Part shown: positions 38,401 through 48,600 of the stretch, piece after piece
How the letters are laid out: every line of letters starts with the position of its first letter
Numbering within the stretch: position 1 is the stretch's first letter
Assembly (NCBI RefSeq): GCF_000230995.2
Contig: NC_019973.1
Location: forward strand, 5,098,001-5,162,000
DNA from: Mesorhizobium australicum WSM2073
Lineage (GTDB): Bacteria > Pseudomonadota > Alphaproteobacteria > Rhizobiales > Rhizobiaceae
Direction of reading: 5' to 3'
Length of the DNA stretch: 64,000 nucleotides
The notes under the pieces: model-generated
The model's input: only the letters and a program-made list of their open reading frames with translations
What the model was told of the DNA's origin: nothing
Database searches by the model: none
Position numbers and translations under genes: made by a program

Positions 38401-41400
38401 CAAGCGGCACGGCTACGGCTGCGGTTGACGATGACGGGCTTGCTGGCGGCAATCCGGCTAGCACCTTGGGCGATATCGACGCCAATCTCGGCGAGGTTCC
38501 GTTCAGTGCCAGCGAAAAGACCTATAACGGAGCGCTCGGCGGCAGCGTCGGTGGCGACGGCGCCGGCGCCAACGGCTTCTCGTTCGCAACGTTGGATGGC
38601 ACCAATGGCACGGTCGGCCAGGAGAACGTGACCTACAGCTGGGACGCCGGCAGTGACACACTGACCGCGACAGGCCCTCGTGGCGTCCTGTTCACGGTGC
38701 ATGTGACCGACCCGGCAACTGGCGCCTACACGGTGACGCTGGTCGACAACGTGCTTCAGGCCCAAGGCCCGAACGATGAGAACAATGCGACCGTCGATCT
38801 CGACTATGTGATCACCGATGCGGACGGCTCGACGGCACCGGGCACGCTGACCATTACCTTCAATGACGACGGCCCTTCCGTGACGGTCGGGACGGTTGCG
38901 GATAGCGCCCTGACATTGGTGACGCAGGACGCCGATACGATCGGCAACAATACCGACACGGCGAGCGCAAGCTTCGCGGCCGCCTTCCTTGGGGCGGTGA
39001 CGCCGAGCTATGGCGCGGATGGCGCCGGTTCGACGGTGATCAGCGGCTACACGCTGTCGGTGACAGCTCCCGGCGAGAATTCGGGCCTGACCAGCCAGGG
39101 TGAGGCAATCACGCTGTCCAAGGTGGGCAACGACATCGTCGGCACGACGGCCACGCATGGCGATGTCTTCATGATCTCCGTCAATGCGGCCGGCACGGTG
39201 ACGCTGACGCAGTATCAGCAGATCGACCACCTGCCCGAGAGCCTCGACACCACCAACAACAACGCCCACATCGACCTTGCCAATGGCCTGGTGACGCTGT
39301 CGGCGACGGCGACGGTGACGGATGGCGACAACGACCAGGCGACCTCGACGGTGAGCGCCGACCTGGGCGGCAATCTCGGCTTCGACGATGCCTTGCCGAC
39401 GCTGTCGGTTGCGGCGATCGGCGATGCGATCAAGGTTGTGACGCAGGACGCCGATACGATCGGCAACAATACCGACACGGCGAGCGCAAGCTTCGCGGCC
39501 GCCTTCCTTGGGGCGGTGACGCCGAGCTATGGCGCGGATGGCGCCGGTTCGACGGTGATCAGCGGCTACACGCTGTCGGTGACAGCTCCCGGCGAGAATT
39601 CGGGCCTGACCAGCCAGGGTGAGGCAATCACGCTGTCCAAGGTGGGCAACGACATCGTCGGCACGACGGCCACGCATGGCGATGTCTTCATGATCTCCGT
39701 CAATGCGGCCGGCACGGTGACGCTGACGCAGTATCAGCAGATCGACCACCTGCCCGAGAGCCTCGACACCACCAACAACAACGCCCACATCGACCTTGCC
39801 AATGGCCTGGTGACGCTGTCGGCGACGGCGACGGTGACGGATGGCGACAACGACCAGGCGACCTCGACGGTGAGCGCCGACCTGGGCGGCAACCTCGGCT
39901 TCGACGATGCCTTGCCGACGGCAATATCTCCGGCCTCCGCAGTTGTGGCAAACGGAGCAGGAGCGGCCGTCTCGTTCGACCTCGATATCGACGGGATACT
40001 TACCAACAACTACGGCGCTGATGGCGGAACAGTCATCTTCCCGACGTCGCTCGAAGGCACGGCAAGCGGACTGACCTCAAACGGCGTTTCGATCGTGTAC
40101 GACGTCTCAGCCGACGGCCACACGCTCACGGGTCTGGCCGGCGCCACATCCGTGTTTGTCATTACGCTCAACCCGGCGACCGCTTCCTACTCCGTCGAGA
40201 TGAACGGAACTGTGGACAGCATAACCACTGTGGATTTCAACGGAGGTGGCTATGATTTCGTTGGCGGCAACGGGGCTTGGGCAGGCTTCAATACGGCGGC
40301 CAATGACGACAGCAAGGATCTGCTGCTTACGCCCATAGAAAGCGGAGTCAGCTCTGGAACTTTGAACACTAACGCCAATGAGGGCGGCGTCAGCGGTGGC
40401 AATTCGGTTGGGTCAGGTGAGAAAATGCGCCTTGACTTCGTCGTAGATTTGACCGGCAACCCTCCGAACGGCAGCTACTCGTCGCCCTCGACCCATCTCT
40501 TCGAAGGACATTATACTACGAACGGCGCGTCGGCGAAGTTCACCGGTATCTCATCTCAGTCCGCGGCTCGCTTCGCCGCCTTCGACGATCCGGATGGGAA
40601 CGTAAAGGTTGGCGACGGCGTCCAGGATTCTGTTACCGCGGTCGCATTGAGCTACAACGGCGAGACCAAGCTGGTGACGTTCGCCGAGATCAGCACCACA
40701 ACGACGAACGTCACGGTTGGCGGTCACGTATTTACAGTGCATTTCGTCGACGGTGCCGCTCCTGGAACTCAATACGAGGCCGTGGTCGGATCCATCCTGC
40801 AGAACACCTCAATAGCCACCTACACGGCCAATGGGTATAACAGTCTCGAGATTGGTTACGAGTCGGGTGACACGTTCAAACTCGGAGATTTTGGCGCGGC
40901 AGCTTCGACAAACAGTCCGGTGAGCTTCGATCTTCCCGTCAGTGTTGTCGATGGCGATAACGACACAGCTGCGGGCACCATCGGTATCACTTTGAGCCCG
41001 ACGGGACAAACCATCCAGAATCACTCGTCAGATCTGGCCGGTGACTCCCATTTGTATACTTCGACGCTGGCGGCGCCTCATATCATCGGGTCGGACTTCA
41101 ACGACACGCTGAATGGCGACAGCGGCAACAACGTGCTCTATGGCGGCGCCGGCAACGATACGATCAACGGCAACGCCGGCAACGACCTTCTCATCGGCGG
41201 CGCCGGCCAGGACACCATGACCGGCGGCACGGGCGCCGACACATTCAAGCTCGACGGGTTGGACATCAAGGACCTCATCGCCGACTACAGTGGTGCACAA
41301 GGCGACAAGATCGACCTGTCATCCCTGTTTGAAACAGGTCCAGGGGCAAATATCGGGGACTTCGTGAAATACGACTCGGCATCACACACGCTCAGCGTCG

Positions 41401-41528
41401 ACGCCAATGGTACAACCGGTGGCGCCAATTTCGTCGACGTCGCCGTCTTGCAGAACGCACCTGTCGCCGGCACCATCAGTCTGATTTACGACGACACGGC
41501 TCACACACAGCACACGGCCACGATTTAG
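35457..41528 (+). CDS. Giant VCBS/RTX repeat adhesin secreted by type I system
   Basis: A 2023-residue acidic protein with no signal peptide and no cysteine that I could find. Residues 30-75 are an Ala/Pro-rich linker. Residues about 85-180 form a conserved-looking prefix domain ([40 protein letters not shown]). Six or more VCBS/T1SS-143/DUF5801-type domains of about 100-170 residues follow, bounded by DDVPTA or DDALPT. Residues 1155-1315 and 1328-1488 are almost identical. Calcium-binding RTX nonapeptides lie at about 1880-1925 ([20 protein letters not shown]), then a type I C-terminal target domain. It should be exported by the neighbouring system and mediate attachment or biofilm formation. 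Confidence 0.93.
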   Translation: MANSIELDNLSNSWDEHSVSSDHHDLTAPTQVVAQAAPAEQAAAPVQTAPAAAEPVPVDVGGGAPAAAPPAANAPHEYVADASNVVKLPANVSIDNIKVDGHNLVLEQADGSVIVIKDGALHVPTFIIGDVEVPRVALIAALEASHVDVAFGADGSISAGGSTTSSAGGNFEQPAGGIGDGFGLSALLPPTALQFGQLERHELFPSLVDRGVSVVAMSLTNPDQAASETGLDGGAQQSPGSEAPTNSETSSVGTISIDAPDGIGSIVINGTTVTGVGQQISGQFGYITILSFDPGTGAIQYDYTVTQSVTHPVNTTGYDANDTVPDNFSITVTDVDGDTASTTFTVAIIDDVPTAVADTDSIAAGQFGPATGNVLAGGTDAGDANTTDGVADIQGADGATVVGVAKGTTNVALDNTTTLNSPIQGEYGKLTLHGDGSYTYVRDAGTPGGVNDVFTYTIKDGDGDTSHTTLTISIGNSTPVVANLTPEANGGDVIVNEAALNVGTPGGPGSDPASTAETGPGTFTISSPDGIHDLSIDGHAFITDGVFTASSFTTTLGNTLTVTAYNAGTGEVSYTYTLNDNETHTSVQGTNSLFENFTVTLTDQDLQSTNGTLTVNIVDDVPTAHDEASQAVVEGAPVVTGTLDFVAGADGATVTHVNGTLLTFDPGTGYSQSIDIGAGTIQVKADGAYSFTADASVDNSGGAVAVNATYTVTDGDHDTSTANIAFTITDGAGPTAGAPITLALDDQNLSDGSTPLGPDSASNSITFTPGSDAITSVVFGTDLGGLNTANLTWTRVSDTQVVGKDGAVTVVTLDLSVANNVATVTATLNDNYDAHPGINLDDLVDLGHVGVVATDTDGTQATGTVNVTVSDDVPTAHDEASQNVAEGATITGTLDFVAGADGATVTHIGSTVLVFGNDGYSQAIDIGDGSIKVMADGHYSFTADSSVLGTGAASATYTVTDGDGDTATAGITFAVTDANTPTSGTATAAVDDDGLAGGNPASTLGDIDANLGEVPFSASEKTYNGALGGSVGGDGAGANGFSFATLDGTNGTVGQENVTYSWDAGSDTLTATGPRGVLFTVHVTDPATGAYTVTLVDNVLQAQGPNDENNATVDLDYVITDADGSTAPGTLTITFNDDGPSVTVGTVADSALTLVTQDADTIGNNTDTASASFAAAFLGAVTPSYGADGAGSTVISGYTLSVTAPGENSGLTSQGEAITLSKVGNDIVGTTATHGDVFMISVNAAGTVTLTQYQQIDHLPESLDTTNNNAHIDLANGLVTLSATATVTDGDNDQATSTVSADLGGNLGFDDALPTLSVAAIGDAIKVVTQDADTIGNNTDTASASFAAAFLGAVTPSYGADGAGSTVISGYTLSVTAPGENSGLTSQGEAITLSKVGNDIVGTTATHGDVFMISVNAAGTVTLTQYQQIDHLPESLDTTNNNAHIDLANGLVTLSATATVTDGDNDQATSTVSADLGGNLGFDDALPTAISPASAVVANGAGAAVSFDLDIDGILTNNYGADGGTVIFPTSLEGTASGLTSNGVSIVYDVSADGHTLTGLAGATSVFVITLNPATASYSVEMNGTVDSITTVDFNGGGYDFVGGNGAWAGFNTAANDDSKDLLLTPIESGVSSGTLNTNANEGGVSGGNSVGSGEKMRLDFVVDLTGNPPNGSYSSPSTHLFEGHYTTNGASAKFTGISSQSAARFAAFDDPDGNVKVGDGVQDSVTAVALSYNGETKLVTFAEISTTTTNVTVGGHVFTVHFVDGAAPGTQYEAVVGSILQNTSIATYTANGYNSLEIGYESGDTFKLGDFGAAASTNSPVSFDLPVSVVDGDNDTAAGTIGITLSPTGQTIQNHSSDLAGDSHLYTSTLAAPHIIGSDFNDTLNGDSGNNVLYGGAGNDTINGNAGNDLLIGGAGQDTMTGGTGADTFKLDGLDIKDLIADYSGAQGDKIDLSSLFETGPGANIGDFVKYDSASHTLSVDANGTTGGANFVDVAVLQNAPVAGTISLIYDDTAHTQHTATI
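38919..39401 (+). repeat. Adhesin internal repeat, copy 1
   Basis: This 483-base unit recurs at 39438-39920 with a single difference seen by eye (CAATCTC here, CAACCTC in copy 2). The 36 bases between the copies are unrelated to the flanks. It encodes 161 residues, one complete adhesin domain. Confidence 0.9.
39438..39920 (+). repeat. Adhesin internal repeat, copy 2
   Basis: The second copy of the 483-base unit, 519 bases (173 codons) downstream of the first. The reading frame is kept. The near-identity at silent positions indicates recent duplication or gene conversion. Confidence 0.9.
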
Positions 41529-41600
41529 CACTTATGCGCGGCCGTTCTCTCATGCTACATATTAGCGAAACATAATACCGCAGTTTGGAGAGGGACTTAA

Positions 41601-41969
41601 ATGAAGCGTTGTTCAAAATTACTGATTTCGGCCACGGCGCTGCTGTTGGCGGGATCGACCGGCTTTGCCGCCGACATCATCGAGGGACCCGTGGCCGACT
41701 ATTGCCGCACCGTTGGAACCTCCAACCTCGTGCTGACCGACAACACGGTCGACCTCACGAAACAGGTCGTCAAGCTGATGGACGAGTCGGTCGCCGTCGC
41801 CAACAGCCCGGAATGGATCCATTCATCCCGGCCGGTCTTCGTCTGGGCATCGGAAGCCAAGGTCGCCTGCGGCATGGCTTACGGCTACCTGAAGACCAAC
41901 TACAAGGACGAAGACACGCTCAATAAATGCGAGTGTTTTCACGACCGCATGGTCGAGTACATGAACTGA
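41601..41969 (+). CDS. Small secreted Cys-containing protein
   Basis: A 122-residue protein with a signal peptide (MKRCSKLLISATALLLAGST, cut after GFAA). The mature part of about 98 residues has four cysteines (VADYCRTV, KVACGMAYG, NKCECFHD) and is mainly helical in character. I do not recognise the family. The start has GGAGAGGG upstream. It lies 72 bases after the adhesin stop and 27 bases before the lipoprotein gene, so it is probably part of the adhesin locus. A chaperone, anchor or periplasmic accessory role is possible but unproven. Confidence 0.7.
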   Translation: MKRCSKLLISATALLLAGSTGFAADIIEGPVADYCRTVGTSNLVLTDNTVDLTKQVVKLMDESVAVANSPEWIHSSRPVFVWASEAKVACGMAYGYLKTNYKDEDTLNKCECFHDRMVEYMN

Positions 41970-41996
41970 CCGCAAGAGCGAAAGCGCTGGCAGAAA

Positions 41997-43199
41997 ATGG
42001 AATCTGACCGGCAGGTTCACCGCCTGCGGACATGGGTGGTCGCTTGCGCGCTGGCGCTATCGCTGCTCGGCTGCCAATCCAAAGGCTCGGTGTCGGACGC
42101 GCTCGACCCCGCTGCCATCCAGGTCGCCAATCAGCCGGCTGCTGTTGTTGCTGTGGCAAACGCAAGCCAGGCGACGCAGTCCCTCGGCACGGGACCCACG
42201 AAAGTCGCCATGCTGCTGCCGCTGTCCGCTTCCGGATCAGCGGGCGAAAACGGCAAAAAGATGCTCGACGCCGCCAAGCTCGCCATGACGGACCTCGGTA
42301 ATCCCCTGCTGACGCTTACCGTCGAGGACACAAGGGGAGACGCGGCTTACTCCCAGCAACTGGCGGTAAAGGCCATAACTTCGGGAGCGAAAGTGGTCAT
42401 CGGTCCGACCGAACTGCCGGCGGCGCAGCATGTCGCGAAACTGTCGGGCTCGAACCGGCCGGTGGTTCTGGCTCTCGCGGACAATTTTGCCGGCGGCCCG
42501 GGCGTCTATGCGGTATGCCTTGGCGAGGCGGACAGCGCCGCGGCGGGCGCCGGCGCAATCGCGGCCAAGGGCGGTAAGAAATTCGTCCTCCTGGTGCCAG
42601 CGGGCGCGGGTGCCGATATTGCCGAAAAACACGTCGCCAACAGCCTCAGCGTGTACGGCGCCGCACTTGCGATCACCATCCCCTATACGAGCGCCGACAG
42701 CGCGGCAAAGGCGGTCGCGGACATGGGCTCGCTGGTTGACGCCCCCGACGCCGTGATCGTCGCCAGCGGCGACAGCAATCCATCGCCAATCCTGATCGCC
42801 CTGAAGGCAAAAGGCATCCCTGGAAAATCAACCTCCGTGGTTGGCACGAACCGCTGGCTGGAGCACCCGACCAGTCCGCTTTTCGAAGGCGCCTTTATCG
42901 CGACACTCGACCAACATGAAACAGGCCCCATTTCGGATCGTTTCAAGGCAAGCTTCAATTACCAGGCCGACGTCAATGTCGCTTATGCCTATGATATGGT
43001 CGCCCTTACTGCGGGGATCGCGAGCGCTGCCGGACCCAATGGCTTCAACAGGCAGGTTTTCGAGAACCCGAATGGCTTTCGCGGATCGACCGGCTTGTTC
43101 AGGTTCCGCGCGGATGGATCCAGCGAACGCTCAATGCCGCTTTACCGGATTGAAAAAGGTGCGCTCAAACTGGTTGCCAAATCGACGTCCAGCTTCTAG
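41997..43199 (+). CDS. Periplasmic-binding-fold lipoprotein (LpoA-like)
   Basis: A 400-residue protein with a lipoprotein signal (VVACALALSLLGCQS). The rest is a type I periplasmic-binding-protein fold: KVAMLLPLSASGSAGENGKK, MLDAAKLAMTDLG, GAKVVIGPTELPAAQHVAK, RPVVLALADN, VIVASGDSNPSPILIALKA and YDMVALTAGIASAAGPNGFN. This matches the LpoA/penicillin-binding-protein activator and Leu/Ile/Val-binding family. No transporter genes are next to it, which favours a regulatory or structural role over uptake. It follows the small secreted protein closely. Confidence 0.85.
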   Translation: MESDRQVHRLRTWVVACALALSLLGCQSKGSVSDALDPAAIQVANQPAAVVAVANASQATQSLGTGPTKVAMLLPLSASGSAGENGKKMLDAAKLAMTDLGNPLLTLTVEDTRGDAAYSQQLAVKAITSGAKVVIGPTELPAAQHVAKLSGSNRPVVLALADNFAGGPGVYAVCLGEADSAAAGAGAIAAKGGKKFVLLVPAGAGADIAEKHVANSLSVYGAALAITIPYTSADSAAKAVADMGSLVDAPDAVIVASGDSNPSPILIALKAKGIPGKSTSVVGTNRWLEHPTSPLFEGAFIATLDQHETGPISDRFKASFNYQADVNVAYAYDMVALTAGIASAAGPNGFNRQVFENPNGFRGSTGLFRFRADGSSERSMPLYRIEKGALKLVAKSTSSF

Positions 43200-43221
43200 C
43201 GAATTGGACGCGGGCGGCCCG

Positions 43222-43908
43222 ATGGGACATCGGGGGCGCGTTCGCATGATGATCGCGCTCGCGGGCCTCGAGCTTGTCATCGGCATCCTGCTGCTGGTCA
43301 AGGCAGCGACCCTGTTCCCCGTCGAACGAAGCCTCACCGACCCAGCCCCTGACGTCGGCGATGACGTCGCGCGACATCCGGCTCGATCGATCGTCAACTC
43401 AGCCCGCAAGATTGCCGAGGATCTCATCGCACCGCCGCAGATCGAGGGATCGGAGATGGAGCGGGTGGAACCTCGTTTGCCGCTTGGCGACCTCGGCCTC
43501 GCATCACGCCCCAAGTCATGGATGCCCAGGGATTGGCGGGAAACATTGCTTTACGATCCAGTGGCCACGTCGTCGGCTGGTTTCGACTCCATGGGGCGGA
43601 AACTGTTCATCAGTGGAACCCAGGGCGTCCAGACCGACAGGGTCTGCCTGTTTCACGAGAGCGCGTGGCCATGCGGACAGCGGGCCTACGCGGCTTTCAA
43701 CAACTGGATGCGCGGGCGAGCGCTGAACTGCTTCGTGCCTCCGGTGGTCGACCGCTTCCCTGTCGCGGTGACATGCAGGCTGGGCAAACAGGATGTCGGT
43801 GCCTGGCTGGTATCGAATGGCTGGGCGCTGGCCTTGCCGAGCGGCATCTATGGCAAGGCCGAAGCAACAGCCAGGGCGGCGGAGATGGGAATCTTCGGCC
43901 CGCCATAG
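43222..43908 (+). CDS. Membrane-anchored thermonuclease-like protein, probably inactive
   Basis: About 228 residues from the ATG at 43222; an ATG at 43246 is also possible. One N-terminal membrane segment (MIALAGLELVIGILLLVKAA) precedes a polar linker and a C-terminal SNase-like domain: CLFHESAWPCGQRAYAAFNN, WMRGRALNCFVPPVVDRFPV, AVTCRLGKQDVGAWLVSNGW. In active staphylococcal-type nucleases the equivalent of DRFPVAVTC reads DRYGRxVAxC; the Arg is missing here. The cysteine pattern of the rhizobial group is kept. The function is unknown; it may be a structural module facing the periplasm. Confidence 0.7.
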   Translation: MGHRGRVRMMIALAGLELVIGILLLVKAATLFPVERSLTDPAPDVGDDVARHPARSIVNSARKIAEDLIAPPQIEGSEMERVEPRLPLGDLGLASRPKSWMPRDWRETLLYDPVATSSAGFDSMGRKLFISGTQGVQTDRVCLFHESAWPCGQRAYAAFNNWMRGRALNCFVPPVVDRFPVAVTCRLGKQDVGAWLVSNGWALALPSGIYGKAEATARAAEMGIFGPP

Positions 43909-44052
43909 GCGACAGCACCGGATTCGCCACAAAGGGCAGCATCCTCCGTTCAGAAGCTTGGCGATCTAACCAACGTGTCAAATTGTATTGTTCTTCGAAA
44001 CCGAAATCGTAACTTGCCGGTCTTATGCTTGGCGATCGAACGGAGATCGACG

Positions 44053-44808
44053 ATGAGCAATGCAGCAGCTGATGTCCAGGTCCATCATGAATGGAAGACC
44101 ATTGCCTGGCTGGCATTTCTTGGAACCGTCGGCAGCCTGTGCGTGTCCCTCGTCCTGAACTATCTGCTGTTGTTCAGCGAGGCGCTGACGCCTTTCGGGC
44201 GCGGCATGATCACGGCAACACTTTTGCCTGTGGTGATCTGCCTGCCGCTGTTTGTGTTCATAGGCCTGAAACTGGCCGAGATACGTCGCTATCGGCGGGA
44301 ACTCAACCGGGCCGCGACCTTCGATACGCTGACCGGTTGCCTGAACGGGAGGGTCTTCACGTCGCTGATCGAGAGACGGGCGATCAGGTCTTCCCCACAA
44401 GGCGAGCGATCGGGCGCGTTCCTGGTCATTCATCCTGAACACCTGAACGCCATCAACTTGCGCTTCGGCCTGAACTGGGGCGACGAGGCCTTGCGCCTGA
44501 TCGCTTCAACCATCCGGTCTTGCGTGCGCTCGCAAGACGTCGTCGGCCGCATAGGTGCCTCCATGTTCGGTGTGTTCCTTCCCGGAACGAGCGAGGCCGA
44601 AGCCAGGACGGTTGGCGAGCGTATCCGTGCCACTGTCTCGCAGGTCTATTTCGCCCCTCAGGGAGCCGAGGAGATCCTGGCCGTGTCCGTCGGGGGCGTG
44701 GTTTTCGAGCAGGACCTGGACTTCGAGGACATGTTCCGGCCTGCCGAAGAGAGCTTGTCGGGCAAAAGCGGTTTTGGACTGTCGCGTATTCAACGCGCTT
44801 CAATCTGA
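44053..44808 (+). CDS. Membrane protein with degenerate GGDEF domain that keeps the I-site
   Basis: A 251-residue protein from the ATG at 44053, seven bases after GGAG. Two membrane segments lie at residues 17-41 and 51-75, with little periplasmic sequence between them. The cytoplasmic GGDEF domain (about 85-250) has lost its signature, which reads GASMF at 168-172. The metal-binding Asp region reads LVIHPEHLNAIN, so cyclase activity is not expected. The inhibitory-site motif RxxD is intact (R159-S-Q-D162) with the standard six-residue step from Asp to the signature. This is the pattern of a c-di-GMP receptor. Its place in the adhesin locus suggests that it senses c-di-GMP for adhesion. Confidence 0.83.
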   Translation: MSNAAADVQVHHEWKTIAWLAFLGTVGSLCVSLVLNYLLLFSEALTPFGRGMITATLLPVVICLPLFVFIGLKLAEIRRYRRELNRAATFDTLTGCLNGRVFTSLIERRAIRSSPQGERSGAFLVIHPEHLNAINLRFGLNWGDEALRLIASTIRSCVRSQDVVGRIGASMFGVFLPGTSEAEARTVGERIRATVSQVYFAPQGAEEILAVSVGGVVFEQDLDFEDMFRPAEESLSGKSGFGLSRIQRASI

Positions 44809-44840
44809 CGAGCCCGCAGCATTCCGTCGCCAATAGGCGG

Positions 44841-44878
44841 AAGGCGTGCCCTGCCCGGCAAACGGGCGGGCACGCCTT
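44841..44878 (+). terminator. Strong hairpin after degenerate GGDEF gene
   Basis: The arms AAGGCGTGCC and GGCACGCCTT are extended inward by CTGCCCG/CGGGCG with one bulge around a short GCAAA loop. It starts 32 bases after the GGDEF stop. There is no long T-run, but the stem is very stable. It probably ends the adhesin-locus transcript. Confidence 0.6.
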
Positions 44879-45033
44879 GGGATCCCCTCGTGATCGCGAG
44901 ACTGGCTCGTTGCTTTTCGAAGCCGGCTTATGCAATCGTGGCCATGGACGCCAGCCTGCCGCTTACACCCGGCATGCCACCTGACCAAGATCTCCGGACC
45001 CGACCTCGATGGCTGGTGTATCGACGGAACAGA

Positions 45034-45402
45034 ATGAAATTTTACTCAGCCGCCGAGCGGATTGCCTTTATCGCCACGCTCATTGCGGTCCTGGTGCTCG
45101 CGTTGCTGCCGATATCTCGCCTCGACGAATTCGGCATCGATATCGGCTTCCACTACGACAAGGCAAACCATGCGAGCGCCTTCGCGATCCTGGCGTTTCT
45201 GGGAAGTCTGGGCTGGCCCGGCCGCAAGACGAGGCTGATCATCTTCCTCGCCCTGGTTGGAGCCGCGATCGAAATCCTCCAGGGCACGTCGCTGATAGAG
45301 CGTGATCTCGACGTGTTCGACTGGATCGCCGATTGCGTCGGCATGGCTTGCGGACTTCTGGCGGCAATCTGCGCGAACTGGATTTCGCGACGCATGAATT
45401 GA
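45034..45402 (+). CDS. VanZ-family membrane protein
   Basis: A 122-residue protein from the ATG at 45034; the frame opens at 44890 without a good start. Four membrane helices carry VanZ-like features: a first helix (IAFIATLIAVLVLALLPI), the polar motif DKANHASAFAILAFLGSLG, then GAAIEILQGTSLIERDLDVF and DWIADCVGMACGLLAA. The KxxH and E-x-x-Q plus D-x-x-D pattern is shared with VanZ and related small proteins seen in polysaccharide loci. The function is unclear. It is separated from the preceding gene by a hairpin. Confidence 0.85.
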   Translation: MKFYSAAERIAFIATLIAVLVLALLPISRLDEFGIDIGFHYDKANHASAFAILAFLGSLGWPGRKTRLIIFLALVGAAIEILQGTSLIERDLDVFDWIADCVGMACGLLAAICANWISRRMN

Positions 45403-45420
45403 GATAGCCAAATCAGCAAG

Positions 45421-45561
45421 TTGGCCCTGAAGGTGAAGGTCTACCGCGAACTGCGCGATCGCGAGCGGGATCGTCGCGTGCCTGTGCTGAACATGGGCCC
45501 GCTCTATTTCCTCTGGGCCTCGGCCAAACACCAGTGCCACGGACACGATCAGAAAACCTAA
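45421..45561 (+). CDS. Possible 46-residue small protein or gene remnant
   Basis: A frame from the TTG at 45421 encodes a basic segment (KVKVYRELRDRERDRRVPVL) followed by NMGPLYFLWASAKHQCHGHD. Third codon positions are strongly G/C, as in coding DNA here. No ribosome site is evident and I do not recognise the product. It could be a remnant of a longer gene lost beside smc, or simply chance. Confidence 0.25.
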   Translation: MALKVKVYRELRDRERDRRVPVLNMGPLYFLWASAKHQCHGHDQKT

Positions 45562-45571
45562 GCGGTCCGCC

Positions 45572-45623
45572 GATGGCTGCCGGACGCTTCAACTCGCGAT
45601 GGCGGTCGGACGCGTCAACTCGC
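45572..45623. repeat. Tandem 26-base direct repeat at the smc 3' end
   Basis: Two adjacent copies (45572-45597 and 45598-45623) match at 23 of 26 positions. The second copy contains the smc stop codon (45615-45617) and the last codons. It looks like a small tandem duplication across the gene end. Confidence 0.75.
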
Positions 45624-48600
45624 CTCGCGCATCGCCTCTGCCGCCTGCAAATCGACAGAGACAAGCTGGCTGACGCCCTGCTCGGCCATGGTCACGCCGA
45701 ACAGCCGGTCCATGCGGGCCATGGTGATGGGATTGTGGGTGATGATGACGAAACGCGTCTCGGTGGTCTTGGCCATCTCGTCCATGAGATTGCAGAAGCG
45801 CTCGACATTGTGATCGTCGAGCGGCGCATCGACTTCGTCGAGCACGCAGATCGGTGCCGGGTTGGTCAGGAAGACAGCGAAGATCAGCGACATCGCAGTC
45901 AGCGCCTGCTCGCCGCCCGACAGCAGCGTCATGGTCTGCGGCTTCTTGCCGGGCGGTCGGGCAAGAATCTCCAGGCCCGCCTCCAGCGGATCCTCGGATT
46001 CGATCAACTGCAATTCCGCCGTGCCGCCACCGAACAGATGCGAGAACAGTCGCTGAAAGTGGCTGTTGACGACATCGAAGGCGGCCAGCAGCCGTTCGCG
46101 GCCTTCACGATTGAGGCTCTGGATCGCTTGCCTGAGTTTGCGGATCGCTTCGATAATGTCCTCTCGCTCGGAAACGATCGCCTCCAGGCGCTCGGAAAGC
46201 TCCCTCTGCTCTTCCTCGGCGCGCAGATTGACGGCGCCGAGCCGCTCGCGCTCGACCTTCAGCCGATCCAACTGGCGTTCGATCTCGGGCATTTCGGGCA
46301 TCGGATCGTCGGCTTCCAGGCCGGTGTGGCGAATGACCAGATGCGGCGGCGTGTTCAACGTTTCCTGGATGCGCGCCTCGACCTCCAGCCGGCGTTCGTC
46401 GGCCGCCGTCAGCCGTTCCTCGGCACGGGCGCGGGTTTCGCGCGCTTCGGCCAGCGACTGGATGGCGGATGTGGCCGCCTTGTCCAGTTCGGCCTGCCTG
46501 TTCTCCGCCTCCTGCAACCGGTCGGCTGCCGCCTTGCGCAAGGTTTCGGCCTCGGTGAGCTGCGACAGCAGCGCACGCCGCTTGGCGTCGATCTCGTCGG
46601 GCGCATCGGCCAGCCGTTCGCGCTCGGCTTCGGCCTCTGCCTTGCGTTCGGCAAGCGACGCGATCTGCGTCGAAGCGTTTTCGGCGCGCTCCAGCCAGTT
46701 GCTGCGTTCGGCACCTATGGCGTCAAGCCGGCGTGTGCGTGCCTCGGCTTCTCGCCGCAAGCCCTCGTGGACGGCGCGCGCGTCTGCAAGCGCGGCGCGG
46801 TCGCGCGAGACATTGGCCGAGGACTGTTCGAGCTGCAATTGCAGGTCGCCGAGGTCGGGCGCATCCTGCAGCAGCATCTCGGCCTCGACGAAAGCCGCTA
46901 ACGTCTCCTCATGGCTGTCGACGATGCGGGCGCGCGCCTCGTCCAGCGCGGCACGCCGGCTCGATAGTTCACCGCCGGCCTTTTCCGCCTCGGCCAACGC
47001 ATTGCGGGCGGCGTCCAGCCGGTGCTGGGCCTCACGTCCCGCCTGGCGCGTGTTGCGTTCGGCTTCGCTTGCCTGGCGGAGCGCCTGCTCGGCCTGCGCT
47101 AGCGCTTCCTCGGCCTGGCGCAGCACAAGCGTCGCTTGCACCGCTTCGGCATCGAGTTCCGCAAGCCGGTTCTTCTGTGCCAGCCTTTGTGCCGCGGCGG
47201 TCGGTGCATCGGCGCTGGCGGTCAGGCCGTCCCAGCGCCACAGCGCACCCTGGCGGCTGACCAGGCGCTGGCCTGGAGCCAGAAGCCCCTGCAACCGGCG
47301 GCCGTCAGCGGCCTCGACGATGCCGATCTGCGCAAGACGTCGGGCTAGTTGCGCCGGCGCGCGAACCACGCTGGCAAGGCTCTTGATCCCTTCCGGAAGC
47401 GCGGCATCGCCGGGCTGGATTTCGCTTTCGCCCCAATGCGCCGGTGCACTGCGGTCGAGCGGCACGTCGAGGTCTTCGCCAAGGGCGGCCCCCAGTGCCG
47501 TCTCGAAGCCGCGCTCGACGCTGATCTGCTCCAGCACCGAAGGGAAGAGATCGCCGCTGGCCGCGTTCAGGATCTTGGCCAGCGTGCGCGCTTCGGTCTC
47601 GATCCGCGCCAGCTCGGCCTTGGCGTCCTGAAGCGGCGGGCGGGCAGCGCTTTCAGCGCCACGGCCGTCGATGACCGACTGTTCAGCCTGCTCCACCGCT
47701 GCCTCGGACTCCTCCAGCAACGCCATCGCCTGCTCGACCAGTACCTGCTTCTCGGCCGGATCCGGCAAGCCGGCGACCTTAGAGAGGATGTCCGACAATT
47801 CGCGGTCGACGTCGGCGAGTTGGCGGGCGAAGCGGTCGCGACGCTCCGCGGTTTCGCGCAAAGTCCGTTCGATCTGGTGGCGCGAGGCGGCGGCCTCGGC
47901 GCGCTCGGCGGTCAGCGCGGCAAGTTTGGCTTCGCTTTGCGCAAGCGTCGAGGCGGCCTGTTCGAATACAGCGCGGGTGGTGGCCTCACGCTCGGCGGCA
48001 CCGGCGTTTTCGGAGTTCAGCGTGGCCTCTTCCGCACGCAGGCGCTCGAGAACGTCGGCATTGTCGCGCACCATCCGCTCTTCGCGGGCAATGTCGCCGT
48101 CGAGCTGCTGCAGCCGACGTTCGAGTTCGGCCTGCCGGTTGCGGATACGGCCAGCTTCTTCCTCGATCTGCGACCTGGCGATCGACAGGCGCTGGAAAGC
48201 CGCGGCAGCCGCGGCTTCCGCGTCGCGCAGGTCAGGCAGGCGATGGGCGGAGATGCCTTGCTCCTTGGCCGCGTTCATCTGCGTGGCGGCGCGGTCGCCG
48301 ACGAGCGCCGTTGCCGTGGCCAGCGCCGAACGCGCCTCGCCTTCCTGTGTCTTGGCCAGCGTCCAGCGCAGGTGCAAGAGCGTTGCTTCGGCCTTGCGGA
48401 TGTCGGCCGACAGGTTCTTGAAGCGGGAAGCCTGGCGCGCCTGGCGCTTGAGGCTTTCGATCTGGCTTTCCAGTTCGCCCACGACATCGTCCAGGCGTTC
48501 GAGGTTCTGCTCGGCCGCCTTAAGCCGCAATTCCGCCTCGTGGCGACGGGTGTGCAGGCCGGAAATGCCGGCCGCTTCTTCGAGCAGGGCGCGACGGGCC

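Noticed and set aside
37122..39788. Open frame of 888 codons on the minus strand inside the adhesin gene
   Set aside because: It is the mirror of a high-G+C, Asp/Thr/Gly-rich repetitive gene. The translation is Arg/His/Val-rich low complexity, repeats with the adhesin duplication and has no ribosome site.
35457..41528. Repeats as a CRISPR or tandem-repeat array
   Set aside because: The repeats are in frame, about 480-520 bases long and encode protein domains; no short spaced direct repeats were seen.
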